From the NCBI GenBank assembly GCA_020253595.1, contig JADCBH010000134.1, positions 1-5,128 of the forward strand: a stretch of 5,128 nt of DNA, in the 5' to 3' direction. The notes under the pieces are model-generated. The model made no database searches, had not been told where the DNA came from, and saw nothing but the letters and a program-made list of their open reading frames with translations. Position numbers and translations under genes: made by a program. Shown here in pieces: positions 3,502 through 5,128 of this stretch (the stretch's first letter is position 1; each line of letters begins with the position of its first letter). The DNA comes from Brevundimonas sp. GTDB lineage: Bacteria; Pseudomonadota; Alphaproteobacteria; Caulobacterales; Caulobacteraceae.

Positions 3502-4953
3502 ATGGGGGGACTGGGAGTGGCGTCGACGGGACTGGCGGCAGCGGGAATGACCGATCCGGATCGCATCTGGACGGAGGCGGCGACGCGTCTTCGCGCCGAG
3601 ATCGGGGAAGGTCCGTTCAGCTCCTACATCGCGCCTTCAGCCGTGCGCGCCGACGGTTCGGGCCAGCTGATCCTCGTCACCCCCACAGGCTACGCCCGCG
3701 ACTGGGTCCGCAAGAACGCCCTGCGTCGCCTCAATGAGCTTTGGCTGGGCCTCGACGGCCTGTCGCGCCGTCTCGAGGTCCGCTGCCGCGCCGAGGTGCC
3801 GGCCGTGACCCCGGCCTCGGCCATGGCGGTCCAGGCGCTTTCGTCGGCCGGGCTCGAGACACCGGTGGCAACGACCATCGGCCCCGTCACTGACGGCGCC
3901 CGCGCCGTGCGCGCCGCCGGCCTGCAGGAACGCCTGACCTTCGACAGCTTCGTGGAAGGTCAGGGCAATGCCTTCGCGCTCGCCATCGCCCGCCAGACGG
4001 CCAGCTGGGCCGACGGCCACTTCAATCCGATCTTCTTCTGCGGCCCCTACGGCTACGGCAAGACCCACCTGCTCAACGCCATCGCCTGGGAGGCCCAGCG
4101 CCTGCGCCCGGACGCCAAGGTCGTCTACCTGACGGCCGAGCGCTTCCTGTCGACCTTCGTCAAGGCCATGCAGGACCGGTCGACCGCCGCCTTCAAGGAA
4201 AGCCTGCGCACCGCCGACATGCTGCTGCTGGACGACGTCCAGTTCGTCGGCGGCAAGGCCTCGACCCAGGAAGAGCTGCTCTCGACGCTGACGGCCCTGA
4301 TCGAGGACGGAAAGCGCATCGTCCTGTCGGCCGACCGCCCGCCGATGGCCCTGACCGAGGTCGAACCGCGCCTGCGCAGCCACCTCTCCGCCGGTCTGAC
4401 CTGCCCGGTCGAACCTGCCGACCGCGCGCTCAAGATCGCCGTGGCCCAGAACCGCATCGCCGCCTTCGCCCGCATGGGCCTGGTCGCAGGCGAAGCGCCC
4501 CGCGACGTCCTGGAACAGCTGGTCGACCGCACCCCCGGCTCGGTGCGCGAACTGGAAGGCGCGATCAACACCCTGGCCGCCGCCGCCGGACCGCGCCTGT
4601 CGACGCTGGCCGCCGACGAGGCCGTGGCCCTGCTCGGCTCCGCCCTGCGCGGCGGACCCGAGCGCCGCATCACCGTCGACGAGATCCAGAAGACGGTGGC
4701 CGAGCACTTCTCGATGAAGCAGGCCGACCTGCTCAGCGAGCGCCGCACCCGCGCCGTCGCCCGCCCGCGCCAGATCGCCATGTATCTGTGCAAGCAGCAC
4801 ACGACCCGGTCCTACCCCGACATCGGCCGCCGCTTCGGCGGGCGCGACCACACCACGGTGCTCCACGGCGTGCGCAAGATCGAGGAACTGCTCGCGACCG
4901 ACGACCAGATCGCCCGCGACGTCGAGGCGCTGACACGGAAACTGCGGGGGTGA
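3502..4953 (+). CDS. dnaA: chromosomal replication initiator protein DnaA
   Basis: This complete 483-aa initiator binds DnaA boxes and, as an ATP-bound oligomer, opens the replication origin. Domain I is at about residues 18-98 and a short Ala/Val-rich linker at about 99-140. The AAA+ domain III starts at LTFDSFVEG (145-153). It holds Walker A GPYGYGKT (181-188, Lys187), Walker B LLLDD (241-245), sensor I with Asp278, and sensor II VRELEG with Arg349. Domain IV (about 388-483) has RPRQIAM and the DnaA signature GGRDHTTVLHGVRKIE (446-461). The start at 3502 has GGGAG six bases upstream and gives a short N-terminal extension such as I recall in Caulobacter; an ATG at 3547 is the alternative. 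The oddity is EPRLRSHL (288-295): the position of the E. coli arginine finger Arg285 is His294. It lies downstream of rpsT with its own control region. Confidence 0.98.
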   Translation: MGGLGVASTGLAAAGMTDPDRIWTEAATRLRAEIGEGPFSSYIAPSAVRADGSGQLILVTPTGYARDWVRKNALRRLNELWLGLDGLSRRLEVRCRAEVPAVTPASAMAVQALSSAGLETPVATTIGPVTDGARAVRAAGLQERLTFDSFVEGQGNAFALAIARQTASWADGHFNPIFFCGPYGYGKTHLLNAIAWEAQRLRPDAKVVYLTAERFLSTFVKAMQDRSTAAFKESLRTADMLLLDDVQFVGGKASTQEELLSTLTALIEDGKRIVLSADRPPMALTEVEPRLRSHLSAGLTCPVEPADRALKIAVAQNRIAAFARMGLVAGEAPRDVLEQLVDRTPGSVRELEGAINTLAAAAGPRLSTLAADEAVALLGSALRGGPERRITVDEIQKTVAEHFSMKQADLLSERRTRAVARPRQIAMYLCKQHTTRSYPDIGRRFGGRDHTTVLHGVRKIEELLATDDQIARDVEALTRKLRG

Positions 4954-4957
4954 CGGC

Positions 4958-5115
4958 GTCTCCTCCCCGTCGCGCAGCGATGGGGAGGTGGATGCGAGCC
5001 CTTTGCGAGCAGACGGAGGGGTTCTTCCCTCGGCGAGGATGCCCGCGGGCCAAGAGCCCCTCCACCGCTTCGCGGTCCCCCTCCCCATTCGCCAAGCGGC
5101 GAACGGGGAGGAGAC
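4958..5115. repeat. dispersed MITE-like element with 13-bp inverted ends
   Basis: GTCTCCTCCCCGT (4958-4970) and ACGGGGAGGAGAC (5103-5115) are perfect 13-bp reverse complements bounding 158 bp. Each end is also a hairpin. The left stem pairs 4962-4973 with 4977-4988 (12 pairs, one G-T, loop GCA). The right stem pairs 5080-5093 with 5098-5111 (one A-C mismatch, loop AAGC). A small internal stem, ACCGC-TTC-GCGGT, lies near 5064-5076. No coding capacity is credible. I recall similar elements scattered in Caulobacter and Brevundimonas. It begins four bases after the dnaA stop, so its first hairpin may help end dnaA transcription, though it has no T-run. Confidence 0.75.
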
Positions 5116-5128
5116 ACACCACCGTTGC

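Noticed and set aside
3323..3550. 75-aa rightward frame starting at an ATG in the dnaA leader and overlapping the dnaA start, a possible regulatory upstream ORF
   Set aside because: No convincing Shine-Dalgarno site before 3323, an Arg-rich composition typical of non-coding GC-rich sequence, and the bases are better explained by paired RNA stems.
3637..5088. 483-aa leftward frame opposite dnaA
   Set aside because: A shadow of dnaA caused by GC-rich codons. Its composition is low-complexity Gly/Ala/Val/Asp/Arg, and it runs through the repeat downstream of dnaA.

Overview
The window is high-GC and looks like a chromosomal segment of an alphaproteobacterium in the Caulobacteraceae, most likely Brevundimonas or a close relative. 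Four things point there: the gene order enoyl-CoA hydratase, rpsT, dnaA, which I recall from Caulobacter; DnaA with a short N-terminal extension; paired GANTC (CcrM-type) sites just upstream of dnaA; and dispersed GC-rich hairpin repeats of the kind common in these genomes. The genus is inferred from memory of gene order and repeats, not from a search.

Left part (1-956): the window opens inside the 5' end of a leftward SRAP/YedK-family gene (DNA-protein crosslink sensor), recognisable from its N-terminal MCNLYRM. Next come two small genes of unknown function, each encoding a protein with two predicted membrane segments: one rightward (230-496) and one leftward (554-793). They are bracketed by copies of a dispersed repeat built on GCGGACATT and GCAACGGGTCGAA. 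They look less GC-biased than the rest and lack clear ribosome binding sites, so this part looks like a mosaic, recently rearranged segment.

Middle part (957-2567): a 205-aa hypothetical protein with an HTH-like N-terminus and a charged helical middle follows. After it lies a 127-bp REP/BIME-like element with perfect 31-bp inverted ends, then a complete crotonase-type enoyl-CoA hydratase. The TAG stop codon of the hydratase is the first three bases of a telomere-like TAGGGAT array. That array is repeated in inverted orientation 62 bp later and ends directly at the rpsT promoter.

Right part (2676-5128): rpsT (ribosomal protein S20) has a good Caulobacter-type housekeeping promoter, a strong leader hairpin and an intrinsic terminator. 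A regulatory region of about 370 bp follows, holding a DnaA-box-like site, repeated GTCAAC motifs, a palindrome carrying two GANTC sites, a candidate promoter and a strongly folded leader. Then comes dnaA, complete, encoding the replication initiator. Its ATPase motifs are intact, except that the position of the E. coli arginine finger (Arg285) is His294. A 158-bp element with inverted ends and internal hairpins begins 4 bp after the dnaA stop.

The right half is a core growth and replication-control locus. I see no new multi-gene system. The points most worth a second look are the inverted telomere-like heptamer array, the DnaA His294 substitution, and the dnaA control region with its GANTC palindrome and folded leader.
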